Below are positions 44,227-56,839 of a stretch of DNA of 64,000 nt, in pieces. Under the pieces are notes generated by a model that saw nothing but the letters and a program-made list of their open reading frames with translations, did not search any database and was not told where the DNA came from. Positions within the stretch are counted from its first letter, which is position 1; each line of letters opens with the position of its first letter. The stretch covers positions 4,179,501 through 4,243,500 of the forward strand of contig PUFA01000143.1 in assembly GCA_003508835.1 (NCBI GenBank). The letters are read 5' to 3'. Made by a program: the position numbers and the translations under genes. This DNA is from Eonycteris spelaea. Lineage: Eukaryota; Chordata; Mammalia; Chiroptera; Pteropodidae.

Positions 44227-46625
44227 GTACTGTGAAGATGGCAGACTTAGGTAAAAGCAGAGTTTGCCTCCTCCCAGGTCCTCATTGAAATTACAACAAA
44301 ATTATAAAATAATCAAGGTAGAGAATCACCTGAAGTCCAACTGATCACAAACACCTACATCTGATAATATAAAGGAGCCACATCAAAGCTGGTAGGAGGG
44401 GTGAAGTCGCTAATAGGGCTGGACCCACACCCGTGGGTGGTGGAAGATCATTGGCAGGGAGGTGAGGCTGCAGAGGCTACCCTGAAGAATGAGGATCTGG
44501 ACTTATTTGGGGGCTCCCCAGCACAGCGTCCCAGTCAGGGAAGAGGAGATACCAAAAACCCTGACTGTAAAAACCAGGGGATTCCTGCCATCTGGGTGAG
44601 AGAGAAGGAGTCTAAACCTTAGACACTCCTTTGAAGGACCCATGCACAGGCTTTTTGACTGGACACTCACCTAGGACACCGGCAGTGGGTCAGAGGCTCA
44701 TGAGAATCCATACTGAGACAGTCTGCATTACAGTGGTGCAGAATGAGGGCTGGAAGGGCAGCCACCATTGTGCTTAGTCCTGCCTGCTACCCAGCAATCT
44801 ATAGACCTCTCCAACTTGACTGTGCAGACCCTCCTACAGGGCCATTAGGAAGCTGCTGGCCTGTGGAAATCACCCTGCCCCACCCAACTTGCAGATTGTC
44901 TGGGGATTTTGTTGCTGGATGACTGCCACGCCAGTGCCTATTCAGGTTCAAGCATTGAGCACACATTTCTGAGACAGTTTCAGGCAGATCACTGCTGCCA
45001 ACTCAAACTTGGGCAGAATCTGGGGATATGTGGGCCAGTCCCAGACAGCAGCTGGTCTTGCTGTGTGATCTGAAACTTCTGTGAGAATGCTTGAATGGTT
45101 ACTGAAGTTGCAGCAGGACTTAGGCTGTATTGATCTGATTGTCATTGTCTCCCTGAGACCTTGCCCCACCCTACCCACCACATTGACCCAGGTAGTCCAT
45201 TGACAGTGAACTGCACCACCTTGTCCTTCCACCCAGTTTCCCAATCTACACAGGCAACAAACTTTGGCTAGCACAGGGGAGCACTGCAAGGAAATCAGTT
45301 GGCAAGCAGACCTCTGCTGCCTGCAAGAGTTGCAATAGTGCATCCAGGGAACTCAGGGGTCTGTGAGACCACCACAGGTGGCAGCTGGTCTCACTGAGAA
45401 CTGTGACACAGTGAGAATGCCCAGGCAGAGGAGTTGCAGCAAAACTAAGGCTGTATTGCCTTGACAACCCTTGTCTTCCTTTGATCCAATCTCAGCCAAG
45501 CCACAAAGTGCCTGAAGCCCTTCTTGGCTCTGGGGTTGTACAGTCTGTTCAGGCAACAAACCTTGGCTAGTGCAGTGAGCACAATTTGGGAAAAACAGTT
45601 GTGGGCAGACCAATGCTGCCTGTGTGAACTGCAATATCTCTTGAGGGGATCGCAGGGGTCTGTATTGGCCTTATGGCTCTTGATTCCCTGAGCACCTGCC
45701 CCATCCAATACACAAAGTAACTGCCGCACACTGATAGGCAGCTGCCTCTGCCCTGCAGTGGCACATTCAAGTCTAAGGTGGGCAGTAGCTGACCTTGCTA
45801 CAATTGGAAACTTGTACAGCGAGCCACAGAGCCAGTGTTGGCATGTAAACTGACACTGCCATGGCAGGGGGAAATTTTCTCAGTAGACCCAGGAGAAACC
45901 TGGGGTTCCTGTGCACCCAAAACACATATCAGCCAGAGGCTCATCCAATTTTAGAGACTTACAGGCAACTGACAGAAAGTGTCAGGCCTGGAGGAGCACT
46001 GGTCCCTCTCCTAAATGGCTGTAGGTCAGGGAAAGGAGATAACTGACAACTGCCTACAGTGTTATCTCTTCCACTTACCTATAGACAACAACCATCTGTG
46101 AATCACTTTGTAATTCTCACAGGATAGCCCCGAGCAATCAAAAACAGCTGCTAATCATGGCCTACTGAGGAGACCCTCCCAAGGGTCCACAAAAGCAATG
46201 CATCCGGGGGCTGGCACCAGACAACAGAGCAACTCCTGACTAGCCCCATTAGTGGTACACACAAAGGGTGCTTGCAGCAAGCACACAAGCCTGCTAGGGC
46301 AAATCCCACTCAGCAGGGTCAGATCTCACAAAGCAACTCTTTCTCTGTGGGTGCAGCCAATTACTATAATTAGTAAGCCTGAGTGTTATTTCCATCCACT
46401 GATGTACTAACAACAATAAAGTCTTGGTGACAACAGAAAATCACACACAACCCACACAAAGATCACGTTCAGAGCCCTTGCATAGGGGATCAGGAAGAGT
46501 GTGCCACTAGGCCACATAACACCTTCCACATTAGGCCATATGGCCAAGGCTGGAAGACAAAAAAAGTGTTCTTGACACATAGGAACAAACATAGAAAGGC
46601 TAATAAAGTGAGAAAACAAAGAAAC
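44227..46625 (+). promoter_or_regulatory. Long L1 5' UTR with diverged tandem units
   Basis: About 2.4 kb of GC-richer sequence carries the former L1 internal promoter. Between about 44940 and 45830 it shows two to three diverged copies of a roughly 300-330-bp unit. 'aggcaacaaactttggctag' (45252) pairs with 'aggcaacaaaccttggctag' (45551), and 'gctggtcttgct' (45051) pairs with 'gctggtctcact' (45383) and, more weakly, 'gctgaccttgct' (about 45787). Minus-strand frames of 67-131 codons lie across these units but have no recognised product. Confidence 0.65.
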
Positions 46626-47515
46626 ATGTCACAAAAAAACAACAGGAGAGAACTCCAGAGACTAAGCTAAATGAAATGGAGGCAAACAAACAACCTACCG
46701 AGACAGAGTTCAAAATAATGGTTATAAGGATGCTCAACAAACTTATGGAGAGAGGATGAACACAATGAGAACCTCAACAGAGAGATAGTAAGCATAAAAA
46801 GGACATAGAAACTACAAAAAAAAACACACACACACAAAATGAGGAATACAATATTTGAAATGAAGAACACACTAAAAAGATTCAACAGTAGATTGAATGA
46901 AGCAGAAGATCGAATCAGTGAACTGGAATACATAGCAGAATACACCCAATCAGTACAAGAAGAAAAAAGAATTTTAAAAAATGAGGATAGTTTAAGAGAC
47001 TTCTAGGACAAAATAAAACATAACAATATCAAGATTATAGGAGTACCTGAAGGGGAAGTAAAAGGACAAAGAATTGAGAATCTATTTGAAGAAATAATGA
47101 CAGAAAACTTCCCTAATTGGCAAAAGAATAAGACATACAAATTCAGGCAGTACAAAGAGTCCCAAACAAAAGGAATTCAAACAGACCCAAACTAAGATAC
47201 ATTATATTTAAAATGCCAAAGGTCAAAGAATCTTAAAAGAACCAAGAGAAAGACAGCTAGTTACTTACAAGGGTGCCCCCATAAGAATGTCTGGTGACTT
47301 TTCAATGGAAATTTGCAGGCCAGAAGGGAATGGCAAGAAATATTCAAAGTTATGAAAAACAAGAATTTACAACTATGAGCACTCTACCCAGCAAAGCTTT
47401 CAATTAAAATGGAAGCTGAGATAAAGAGCTTCCCAGACAGGAAAAAGCCTCGGGAATTCATCACCAACAAGCCAGTACTACAAGAAATGTTAAAGGGACT
47501 TCCGTCAAAAGAGAA
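46626..47515 (+). pseudogene. L1 ORF1 pseudogene
   Basis: The likely start is the ATG at 46626 in 'gaaacatgtcacaaaa', the position matching the ORF1 start of the other copies. The coiled-coil part includes 'RLNEAEDRISELE'. The RNA-recognition part includes 'NIKIIGVPEGEVKGQRIENL' followed by 'FEEIMTENFPN'. At least three in-frame stops or frameshifts occur (for example the TAG after 'SLRDF' near 47004). In working elements the trimeric product binds L1 RNA and acts as a nucleic-acid chaperone. ORF2 follows after a gap of about 30 bp. Confidence 0.85.
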
Positions 47516-50349
47516 GGAGTGCAAAAGAAAATAGGAAAAACTAATATGAATAATAAAATGGCAGTAACTATATACCTATCAGTCATCACTTTAAATGTAA
47601 ATGGATTAAATACTCCAATCAAAAGACACAGGGTGGCCAAATGGATAAGAAAACAAGATCCATGTATATGCTGTCTTCAAAGTCCCACTTCAGACAAATG
47701 ATACAGATTGAAGGTAAAGGGATGAAAAAAGATATTTCATGCAAATGAAAATGAAAAAAAAAAAGCCAGGTAGAGTTACTTGTATAAAATAGACTTTAAA
47801 AAAAGGCTATAAAGAGACAAAAAAAAAAAAAGGCATTACATAATGATAAAGGTATTGATAAATCAAGAGGACATAACCCTAGTAAACATATACACACCCA
47901 ATATCGGAACACCTACATACATAAAGCAATTATTGACTGACATACTGACATAAAAGGAGAGATGAATAGTAATACACTCATAGTAAGACACTTGAGTACC
48001 CATTGACACAAATGGACAGATCTTCAAAACAAAGAATCAATAAGGAAACAATGGCCTAAAAGACATACTACCAGGTGGATTTAATAGATATTTTCAGAGC
48101 ATTTTACTTCATAGCAGCAAAATATACATTCTTTTCAACTGCACATGGAACATTTTTCAGGATAGACCACATGTCAGGACACAAAACAAGTCTCAGTAAA
48201 TTTAAGAATGTTGAACTCATATCAACTGTCTTCTCTGATCACAATGGTATGAAACTAGAAATCAAGTATAAGAAAAAAACTGGAAAATACACAAACTCAT
48301 TGAGGTTAAATAACATGCTATTAAACAATGACTGGGTTATTAATGAGATGAAGAAGAAATCAAAAGATACTTAGAGACAAATGAAATGAAAACAAGACTC
48401 AAAATCTATGGGACACACCGACAGCAGTCCTAAGAAGAAAATTCATAGCAACATAGCCCTCAAGAAACAAGAAAAAGCTCAAATAATCTTACCTTACACT
48501 TAAATGGACTAGAAAAGGAAGAGCAAACAAAGCCCAAAGTGAAAAAAAGGAAGGAATAAACGGAGCGTAAATAAACAAAAAGAGTCTAGAGAAACAATAC
48601 AAAAGCTTAATGAAACCAAGAGCTGGTTCTTTGAAAGGGTAAACAAAATTGACAGACCCTTAGCCAGACTCATCAAGGAAAAAAGAGAAAGGATTACAAT
48701 AAATGAAATCAGAAATGAAAGAGAAGAAATAACTATGGACTCCATAGACATACAATGGGTCATAAGAAAATACTGCAAGCAATTATATGCCAACAAATTG
48801 GACAATCTAGAAGAAATGGACACATTCCTAAAACACACAATCTCCCAAGACTGAGTCAAGAAGAAACAGAAAATCTGAACTGACCGATTACCACCAATGA
48901 AATAGAATCAGTAATCAAAAATCTTCCAAAAAAAAAAGTCCTGTAGATGGTTTCATATGCAAATTTTACCAAACATTCAAAGAAGAATTATCACCTATTC
49001 TTCTCAAACTATTTCAAAAAATTCAAGAAGAGGGAAGGCTCCCTGACTGACTGTATGAGGCCACCATTACCTTGATTCCAAAACCAGAGAAAGACATTAC
49101 AAAAAAAAGAAAACTATAGGCCAATATCGCTTATGAACATTGATTCAAAAATCCTCAACAAAATATTAGCAAACCAAATTCAGTAATACATTAAAAATAT
49201 CATACACCATGATCAAGTTGGATTTATTCCTGGGATACAAGGTTGATACAATATCATCAAATCAATTAATGTGATACACCATGTTAACAAATAGAAAGAT
49301 AAAAACCATATGATCATATCAATAGATGCAGAAAAAGTGTTTGACAAAATCCAGCATCCATTTATGATAAAAACTGTCAACAAAGTGGGAATAGAAGGAA
49401 TATACCTCAACATAATAAAGGCCATATATGAAAACCTACAGCTAACATCATACTCAATGGGGAAAGGCTAAAAATGTTTTCCTTAAGATCAGGTACAAGA
49501 GAAGAATGCCCACTTTCACCACTTCTCTTCTCCATTGTATTGGAAGTCTTAGCCACAGCAATAAGACAAGAAAGAGAAATAGAAGGCATCCAAATTGGGA
49601 AGGAAGAAGTAAAACTCTCGCTATTTGCTGACGATGTGATACTGTGTAGAGAGAACTCAAAAGTTTCCACCAAAAAACTGTAAAAACTGATCAATGAATT
49701 CAGCAAAGTAGCAGGTTACAAAATAAATTTCATAAGTCAGTGGCATATTTATACACCAATGATGAACTTTCAGAAAGAGAAATTAAAGGAAGAATCTCAT
49801 TTATAATTGCATCAAAAACTATAAAATATCTGGGTATCAAATTAACCAAGGAGGTAAAATGTTCTCAGAAAATTTGTCATTGAAAAAGAAATTGAGGAAG
49901 ATACAATAAATGAAAGCATATACCGTGTTCATGAGTAGGAAGAATCAACATCATTCAAATGGCCATAATATCCAAAGGAATCTATAGATTCAAAAACAAT
50001 TCCTCTCAAAATACCCATGGCATTTTTCAAAGAGATAAAACAAATAGTCCTAATATTTATATGGAACCATAAAAGACTCCGAATAGCCATGGCAATCTTG
50101 AGAAAGAAGAACAAAGTTGGAGATATCACACTACCTGATATCAAATATACTATGAGTCTATGGTAATCAAACAGCATGGTTCTGGTATTAAAACAGATAC
50201 AGATCAATGGAACAGAATAGAGAGCCCAGAATAAATCCATGCCTATACACTCTCTTAATATATGACAAAGGAGGCAAGAATATACAATGGGGTAAAGACT
50301 AAAGACAATCTCCTAGTAAATGGTGTTGGGAAAATTGGACAGATACATG

Positions 50350-50371
50350 GAAAGAAAGAAAGAAAGAATAT

Positions 50372-50389
<18 letters not shown>
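50350..50389. repeat. Perfect 40-nt palindrome at a purine-to-pyrimidine switch
   Basis: The left arm (50350-50369) is a GAAA-type purine run and the right arm (50370-50389) its exact reverse complement, centred on 'gaat|attc'. The repeat changes strand here, from (GAAA)n to (TTTC)n, inside the L1 ORF2. Confidence 0.9.
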
Positions 50390-50420
<31 letters not shown>

Positions 50421-50725
50421 TTTCTTTCTTTTTCTTTATTTCTTTTTTTTTTTTCTTTCTTTCTTTTTCTTCTTTTTCTTTTTTCTTTCTTCTTTTTTCT
50501 TCTTCTTCTTCTTTTCTTTCTTCCTTCTTCTTCTTTCTTTCTTCTTTTCTTTCTCTTTTCTTTTCTTCTCTCCTTCCCTCCTTCCTTCCTTCTTCCTCCT
50601 CCTCCTTCCTTCCTTCCTTCCTTCCTTCTTCTCTTTCCTTTCTTCTTCTTCTTTCTTTATCCTTCTTTCTTCTCTTTCTTTTTTCTTTCTTCTTTTTCTC
50701 TTTCTTTCTTTTTTTTTCTTTCTCT
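50371..50725. repeat. Pyrimidine microsatellite inside L1 ORF2
   Basis: About 355 bp of (TTTC)n, (TTC)n and (TTCC)n occur with very few purines (A near 50438 and 50659). Frames across it, on either strand, are Phe/Ser- or Lys/Glu-rich artefacts fused to small bits of ORF2. Confidence 0.95.
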
Positions 50726-51969
50726 ACACTGTATACAAGAATAGACTCAAAATGATTTAAAGATTTAAATGTAAAACCCCAAACCATAAATCTTGTAGAA
50801 GAAAACATGGGGAGCAAACTCTCTGATGTTACTAGACATAATTTCTTTTCAGATATATGTCCCTGGGCAAGGTAAACAAAAGAAATAAACTCATTGGCTA
50901 CATCAAACTAAAAAGTTTTTGTACAGCCAAGGAAGACATCAAAAAACTAAAAGACAACCTACTGAATGGGAAGAAGATATTTCTAATGAATATCTGATAA
51001 GAGGTTAATATCCAAAATATATAAAGAACTCATAAACTCAACAACAAAAAACAATAATCTAAATTAAAAATGGGCAGAAGACCTGAACATATACTTCTCC
51101 AAAGAGGAAACAGAATTGGGCAATAGACATATGAAAGAGATGCTTAAAGTTACTAATCATCAAAGAAATTAGAATTAAAACCACAATGAGTATCACTTTA
51201 CACTTGTCAGAATGGCTGTCATAATAAATTAAAGAACAACAAGTGTTTGCAAGGATGTGAGAAAAGGTAATCCTTATACACTGTTGGTGGGATTGCAAAT
51301 TGGTATAGTCACATAGAAAATAGTTTTGGAGGTTTCTCCCAAAGTTAAAAATGGAAATACCTTTTGACCCAGCAGTTGAACTTCTGGGTATGTATCCAAA
51401 GAAAACCAAAACAATATTTCATAAAGATCTATTTACCCCTATATTCATGGCAACACAAAGAGTAGCCAAGATATGGAAGCAACCTAAATACCCATCAGCA
51501 GACGATTGGATAAAGAAGTTATGGTTCATATACAATGGAACATTACTCAGTCATTAAAATGAAATACTGCCGTTTACAATGATATAGAGATTATTATTAT
51601 GCTGAGTGAAATATGTCAGACAGAGAAAGATAAATACCATATGACTTCACTTATATGTGGAATCTAAGTTACAAAAGAACAAACTAAAACCAAAAACTGA
51701 CTCACAAATTTTGAGGACAATTTGGTAATTGATAGAGGGGAAGGGAGTTTGGGAGGCTGGAAGTATGTGGTGAAAGATTAAGAAAGTACAAATTAGTAGT
51801 TGTTATATGGTCACAGTGATGAGGAGTACAGCATAGGGAATGCAGTTAGCATTAATATATTGGCTGGATAGAAAACCAGAAGAATAAGGAGCAATTAGGG
51901 GGATCATTCTAAAACTATATAAATGTTTAACCAATGTACTGTATACTTGAAACTAATAAAAAAACTTGT

Positions 51970-52135
51970 CACAAGAAAATTTTTGTAATTATGCAATGGC
52001 AATCAATGTTAATAATACTTGGTGATCATTTCACAATATATACAAATATCAAATTATTATATTGTGCCTATGAAACTATATCATGTTTATGTGTTGATTT
52101 TACCTCAATTAAAAATTTGAAAAAAGAAATAAGGT
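51970..52135 (+). repeat. Older L1M-type LINE 3' end
   Basis: 'cttggtgatcatttcacaat', 'attatattgtgcctatgaaa' and 'gttgattttacctcaattaa' follow the sense 3' terminus of older L1 families, ending in an A-rich stretch. It probably belonged to the element into which the plus-strand L1 inserted. Confidence 0.65.
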
Positions 52136-52139
52136 TAGA

Positions 52140-55100
52140 ACATTCTTAGGTAAAGACTACTTCAGCCCTTCTGAAGGTTTTGTCTTAGCTTGAGTATCTC
52201 ACTCAGCTTCTACCTTATTACTATTTTGTTGGTCAATATTCTGCAACTGTTTGTCATATAATTCAGGACTCAGAAAGCCTGTCCCTATTGTTGGTCCATG
52301 TTACTAATTCCCATATTAACTTGCACCTTTGGGTTTTTATGGCTTTGTTCATGGTCCCTGGTCTTCTTGCTCTGAGGGATTCCATCTGCCAAATCTCTAC
52401 TCTTGATTACTTCTTCCCTGCTCTGCTTCCCCTCACAACAAGCTCTAAACTTTCTCTCATTTGTTGTTGTTGTTTTTTTGTTTGTTTTGGGAGTTGTGAG
52501 GCCAGAAACACCTCAAAGGGTGTGTTAGATATGACTCTGTGAGATAGTTGTGAAAAAGTTTCCTCAGTTCCCCTAGCTACCTCATGAGATCAGAAATGGA
52601 AGCTTTCTTTTCGTATTGGGTTTTTGTTTTAAGTAGTTTTTCTACTTATCAATAAACCTCAAAGCTACAGAGTTGAACACATTCTCTTTTCCAAAATAAG
52701 ACAGTAATACCTTATGGTGCATAGATTTCATCTTTTATGGAAACTCGATTTGTCTTGGCCCTGTAATTCTAATTGAGAGGATCTAAGGCCATGTCCAGTC
52801 TTAGTGGATACAGTGTCATAATTGATCAGCAATGTCTTCTAAAGATACAAGAAAGTGGAATACCAGCACATGAACTTTATCATTGAATATCATTTCATTC
52901 AAACTATGCATTTTACACATAAGATAGATGAATCCAGTTCAATTAATTGACTAGTGAAATAATAGCTACTAAGATGGCTAAAAAAGGGAGGAAGTGTAAA
53001 TTTCTTTACCAGTGCATGTTCTGGTATACTATACATCACATAAGAGCTCTCCTTCTTGTTTCCCTATTTTTGTTTGTGATTGTGTTGATTTTCAAGGAAT
53101 CCCTGGTAAAAACCTGGAAATCGCATTATTCATTTCCGTCTTTTATCCTCTAACAGATGAATCTGTTGATTCAGTCTCTGAGATAAATCACAGCTTCCTT
53201 TTTCTCTCTTATCTCTTTGCATCACTGTAGTCCAGAACATCATCAATTCATACCTAGATTTCTATAAACATCTCACTGTTGATTTCACTGTTCCTAAGTC
53301 TCCTTTTTGTATGACTGTGAGGCATAGAAGATGTTACATTATTGTTAGATTTTTAAAGTTGTGTTTTTTCTGATATACCTCAAGTGTAGCCCACTTAAGC
53401 TGTAAGCCTTGCTATTATTGGGTTCTACCAACCAGAGTCTTGGCCCTTGTACTTATAGGTTTTCTTTTCTTGCTCATAATTGCTAGCATTTTTTTCTGCC
53501 AACAGGCCAGGCTTGGAAGTTGATCATTCCAGTGTCTTGGAAGCATGAGAAAATGGGCAGGATAAGTGGAAAAGAAAGCAGAACAACCTGTGGGTATCAG
53601 CGTAATTATAGGCAAGGGTAATAGAATGTGTGCCTCCTTTAAAGGAAGAGTTTGGGGTATAGAAGTATATTTGTAATTCATTTTTTTTGATGTGGCCTTT
53701 TGAACAGATTTTCCTAAATTTCCTGGTTTAAGTGAACTGCCCACACATTTTAAATAGGAACAGAAAATATGCAATTTCAGTTATTTCACTCCCACTCTTT
53801 TCCTTGTTTTTCTGTGGAAAAATGCCTCTGGACTGCAATGTAATATTCTTCTAAACAACATGTGAGATAACAAGTCAATAATACAGGAACCAGTGATATA
53901 TTGACTTAAAAACAACCAAGAATTTACAGAGTTGAGTTATCTGCAAAGAAAAAAAAAGATAAACGTAGTTAATTTCTGAAGAAATTAACATTCCTTAAAC
54001 CAGACTCAATGGGCTTAGGAATCAGACAAGAAACACTTGATGAATTAGAATGACAGTTCTGGTTACAAAAAATAAAGTTGCTTTACCAGATGTCTCAGTT
54101 TCCCATGACTGGATCTACTCAGGCCTGTGATTTGGTGAAATTTTCTCAACTGTAACTTAGGGAAGATGTCCCAGGGGTTCATTCTCTTCCCCAGTCTTCG
54201 GAGTCCTGGCATCACTTCTTGACCCAGGAAACATTTGGACCACTGACCTGCTCCTGGCTATGCATCACTGTACCCTCCATATCCCTCTCCATTTCCTCTG
54301 AACCCTCATAACTGGGTGTCTGTTTTCTATGGTGATGTGTGGCTTAACTGTTTCCTGAGCTGTGAATTATTCCTGATTTAAGAGTGAGTTCATGGAGCAG
54401 CTAAATGCAGCTTTTTCGGTTATTGTTTTACCTGAGATGCTCTCAACACAGTGGCTCAAATGCTGGATGTTGGAGTACTGTGTGGCTCCAAATTGTATTT
54501 CACACCATTAAACACCCTCTTCCATATAAAGTTTAGTTGAAGATTTTGGTTGCCAAGGAATGCTTTTTAAATGAAGGGGATAAGTAAATATATCTACAAC
54601 TTGGATGACTCTCTGCTTCTTATAAGCTAATATAATTATTGCTATCTTTTACAGGCTACTTTTTAACGGGATCATTTACTTAAGAACTGAGAGGAGAGAG
54701 TGCCAGTAGTTTTGTTCCCATACAATATTAGCCATGTCAAAGGTCTTATAGACTCTCCTGGGTTTTTGTATTACATTCTACATGAAGCTCTTTTGGGGAT
54801 CCAAGAATTTTGAGTAGAGTGTATAGAAAGTAGGGAGCAAGTGTATGTTTGTTTTTGAACTTTAGAGGTGGTCTTATAAAAAGTAATAATGTAATAATGA
54901 TGATGTTCTTTTTACTTATTGTTTTTAATAAAATTCATTAACCATTTTGCTGGTGGAAGTGCAATTTTCTTACTACAGTTAAAATGTCTTGGAAATTTTG
55001 TTTAAGGAGAAAAATTGAACATATATCACACTCACTACCCTTTTAGTTAATATATGCCTTTTAGCTATAGTGGATAACAGACATCCAAATTGGATTAAAT

Positions 55101-55785
55101 TTTTTTCGTTGTGTTACATTTCAGAAGGGATTGTATCTTTTAAGTAAATGCCTGTTAGTTGGTCATCTCTCTTATAAACCTAAAAGGCGCTAGGGGATTA
55201 TGTGCATGTTTCTAACTTTTTAAAGAACTCCTTATAAAAAAAAATCTCAGAGGTTTGCTGCTGTCTAACTGAGGATGGGTGCTGGCTCTTTGTGAGTAGA
55301 AGTGGTTTTACCCAGAGTAGGGCCTGAGATCAACCACATCATTCTAATATTTGAGCCCATGATGAGATAAATTTTTGCTATCTTTACATAGGGATTGCTA
55401 TTGTATGATTTCTTTGTCCCTTCTACTTGCACAGCACAGGACAGCTTTTTATGGCTGGATATTGCAGGCTTCTCAAGTCTGGGTGTGACAAATGGTGCCA
55501 GAGAAATCAGAATGTTGGGTGATATATTGGCCTTCCAGAGATTTAGTGGATGAGAGATCTGGAAATTTATTTTAGAACTATGAGCACCTAGAAAACAGTT
55601 CAAGCTTTAGGTGAAACAACTCTTCTCTAAGATTGCAAGTACGCTCTGGCTGCATTTTATTCTTTTACAAAGACCTCTTTTTATAAATCTCTTATATCCC
55701 TTTTGTATAGGTTTATGCTTCAACTCTATCAAGAGTATGATATGGCATTATTTAAAAAATGAAAGCAAATTAAATAATTTTACTC
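52140..55785. other. Single-copy DNA, no gene recognised
   Basis: No named repeat covers this stretch apart from short T-runs. Minus-strand open frames of 119 codons (53415-53774) and 112 codons (55265-55603) show no recognisable domain, no biased composition and no splice support, so I treat them as chance. Confidence 0.4.
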
Positions 55786-56272
55786 TGGTTTTTAATTTTT
55801 TAAATAATTTTTTATTTTTTAAATATTTTTTTATTTTTTAAATTACAGTTGACATAAAATATTATATTAGTTTCAGGTGTACCACATAGTGAATAGATAG
55901 TTATATAACTTATGAAGTGATCAACACGATAAATCTAGAACTCATTTGACACTATTATTACAATATTATTGACTATATTCCCTATACTATATTCATATTC
56001 CCATGACTATTTTGTAACTACCAATTTGAATCTCTTAATTTCTTCCCTGACTTCATCTGTCCTCCAACCCCACTCCCATTCTGCAACCAGCAAATGTTCT
56101 CTATATCTATGAGTTTGTTTCTAATTTGTATTTTCCTTCCTTCTTTTTTTAGATTCCACATGTAAGTGAAATCATATAGCATTTGTCTTTCTCTGTTTAA
56201 TTCTCTGTCTAGGTCCATCCATATTATTGCAGAAGGCATGATTTTATTTTATTTTTTTTAATGGCTAAGTAG

Positions 56273-56294
56273 CATTCCATTATATAATGGAATG
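56273..56294. repeat. Perfect 22-bp palindrome with adjoining (AC)n
   Basis: The arm 'cattccattat' (56273-56283) is followed by its exact reverse complement (56284-56294), then by an AC run at 56299-56314. In the other L1 copies the same place reads 'cattccattgtatatatgta', so the right arm is a local novelty. Confidence 0.85.
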
Positions 56295-56839
56295 TTATAC
56301 ACACACACACACACCACCACTTCTTCTTTAACCATTCATCCATTGATGGACAGAAACCCAGGTTGCCTCCATATCTTGGCTGTTGCAAATAATGCTGCAA
56401 TGAACATATGAATGCACATGTCCCTTTGAAGTAGTATGTTGGGTTTCTTCAGATAAATACCCAGAAGTGGGATAACTGGGTCCTTTGTCTCTTGTTATAA
56501 CCTTCATTTTAGTCTATTTTGTCTCGTATAAGTATTGCTGCCCCTTTTTTTTTTTTATTTTCATGAAACATCTTTTCCCATCCCTTTACTTTCAGTCTGT
56601 GTGTATCTTTCAATCTGAAGTGAGTCTCTTGTAGGTAGAACATATATGGGTCTCATTTTCTTATCCATTCAGCTGCCCTATCTTCTGATTGGAGCATTTA
56701 ATCCATTTACATTTAAAGTAACTGTTTATAGATATGAAATTATTGACATTTTGTTATTCATTTTTTGATCTTTTTTCTTCTTAAAGAAATCCTTTTAATA
56801 TTTATTATAATACTGGTTTGCTGGTAATGAACCCCTTTA

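Larger units (their letters stand above)
47543..51667 (+). pseudogene. L1 ORF2 pseudogene (endonuclease and reverse transcriptase)
   Basis: The start is placed at the ATG giving 'MNNKMAVTIYLSVITLNVNG', the endonuclease N-terminus. The end of the endonuclease is visible at 48075-48374 with 'FSDHNGMKLEI', keeping the Ser-Asp-His triplet. The reverse-transcriptase core at 49474-49683 has '[19 protein letters not shown]' and 'LFADDVILC', so the FADD catalytic motif is intact. The C-terminal domain resumes at 51351-51557 ('DPAVELLGMYPKKTK'), and the ORF stops at TAA 51665-51667. A pyrimidine repeat at 50371-50725 splits the frame just after 'VLGKLDRYM', and there are many other stops and frameshifts. 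No protein is expected. Confidence 0.9.
44227..51963 (+). mobile_element. Full-length but inactive plus-strand L1
   Basis: All parts are present in order: 5' UTR (44227-46625) starting 'tactgtgaagatggcagact', ORF1 (46626-about 47515), ORF2 (47543-51667) and 3' UTR (51668-51963) ending 'gtatacttgaaactaataaa'. Candidate diverged duplications ('acttgtgagaac' at 44212, 'acttgtcacaag' at 51964) flank it. It is about 7.7 kb, longer than the 6.4-kb copy at 15960-22396, because of a longer 5' UTR and a 0.38-kb pyrimidine repeat in ORF2. Both ORFs are disrupted. Confidence 0.88.

Noticed and set aside
44948..45770. Cluster of minus-strand frames (67-131 codons)
   Set aside because: They overlap the tandem units of an L1 5' UTR; similar peptides recur only because the DNA repeats. 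No domain is recognised.
50262..50817. Open frames of 146-172 codons on both strands
   Set aside because: They are L1 ORF2 fragments fused to Phe/Ser- or Lys/Glu-rich simple sequence; no stops arise within the repeat for compositional reasons.
53415..53774. 119-codon minus-strand frame
   Set aside because: No domain or family recognised, no splice-site support, and of a length expected by chance on this scale.
55265..55603. 112-codon minus-strand frame
   Set aside because: No family recognised and no start or splice context; probably chance.
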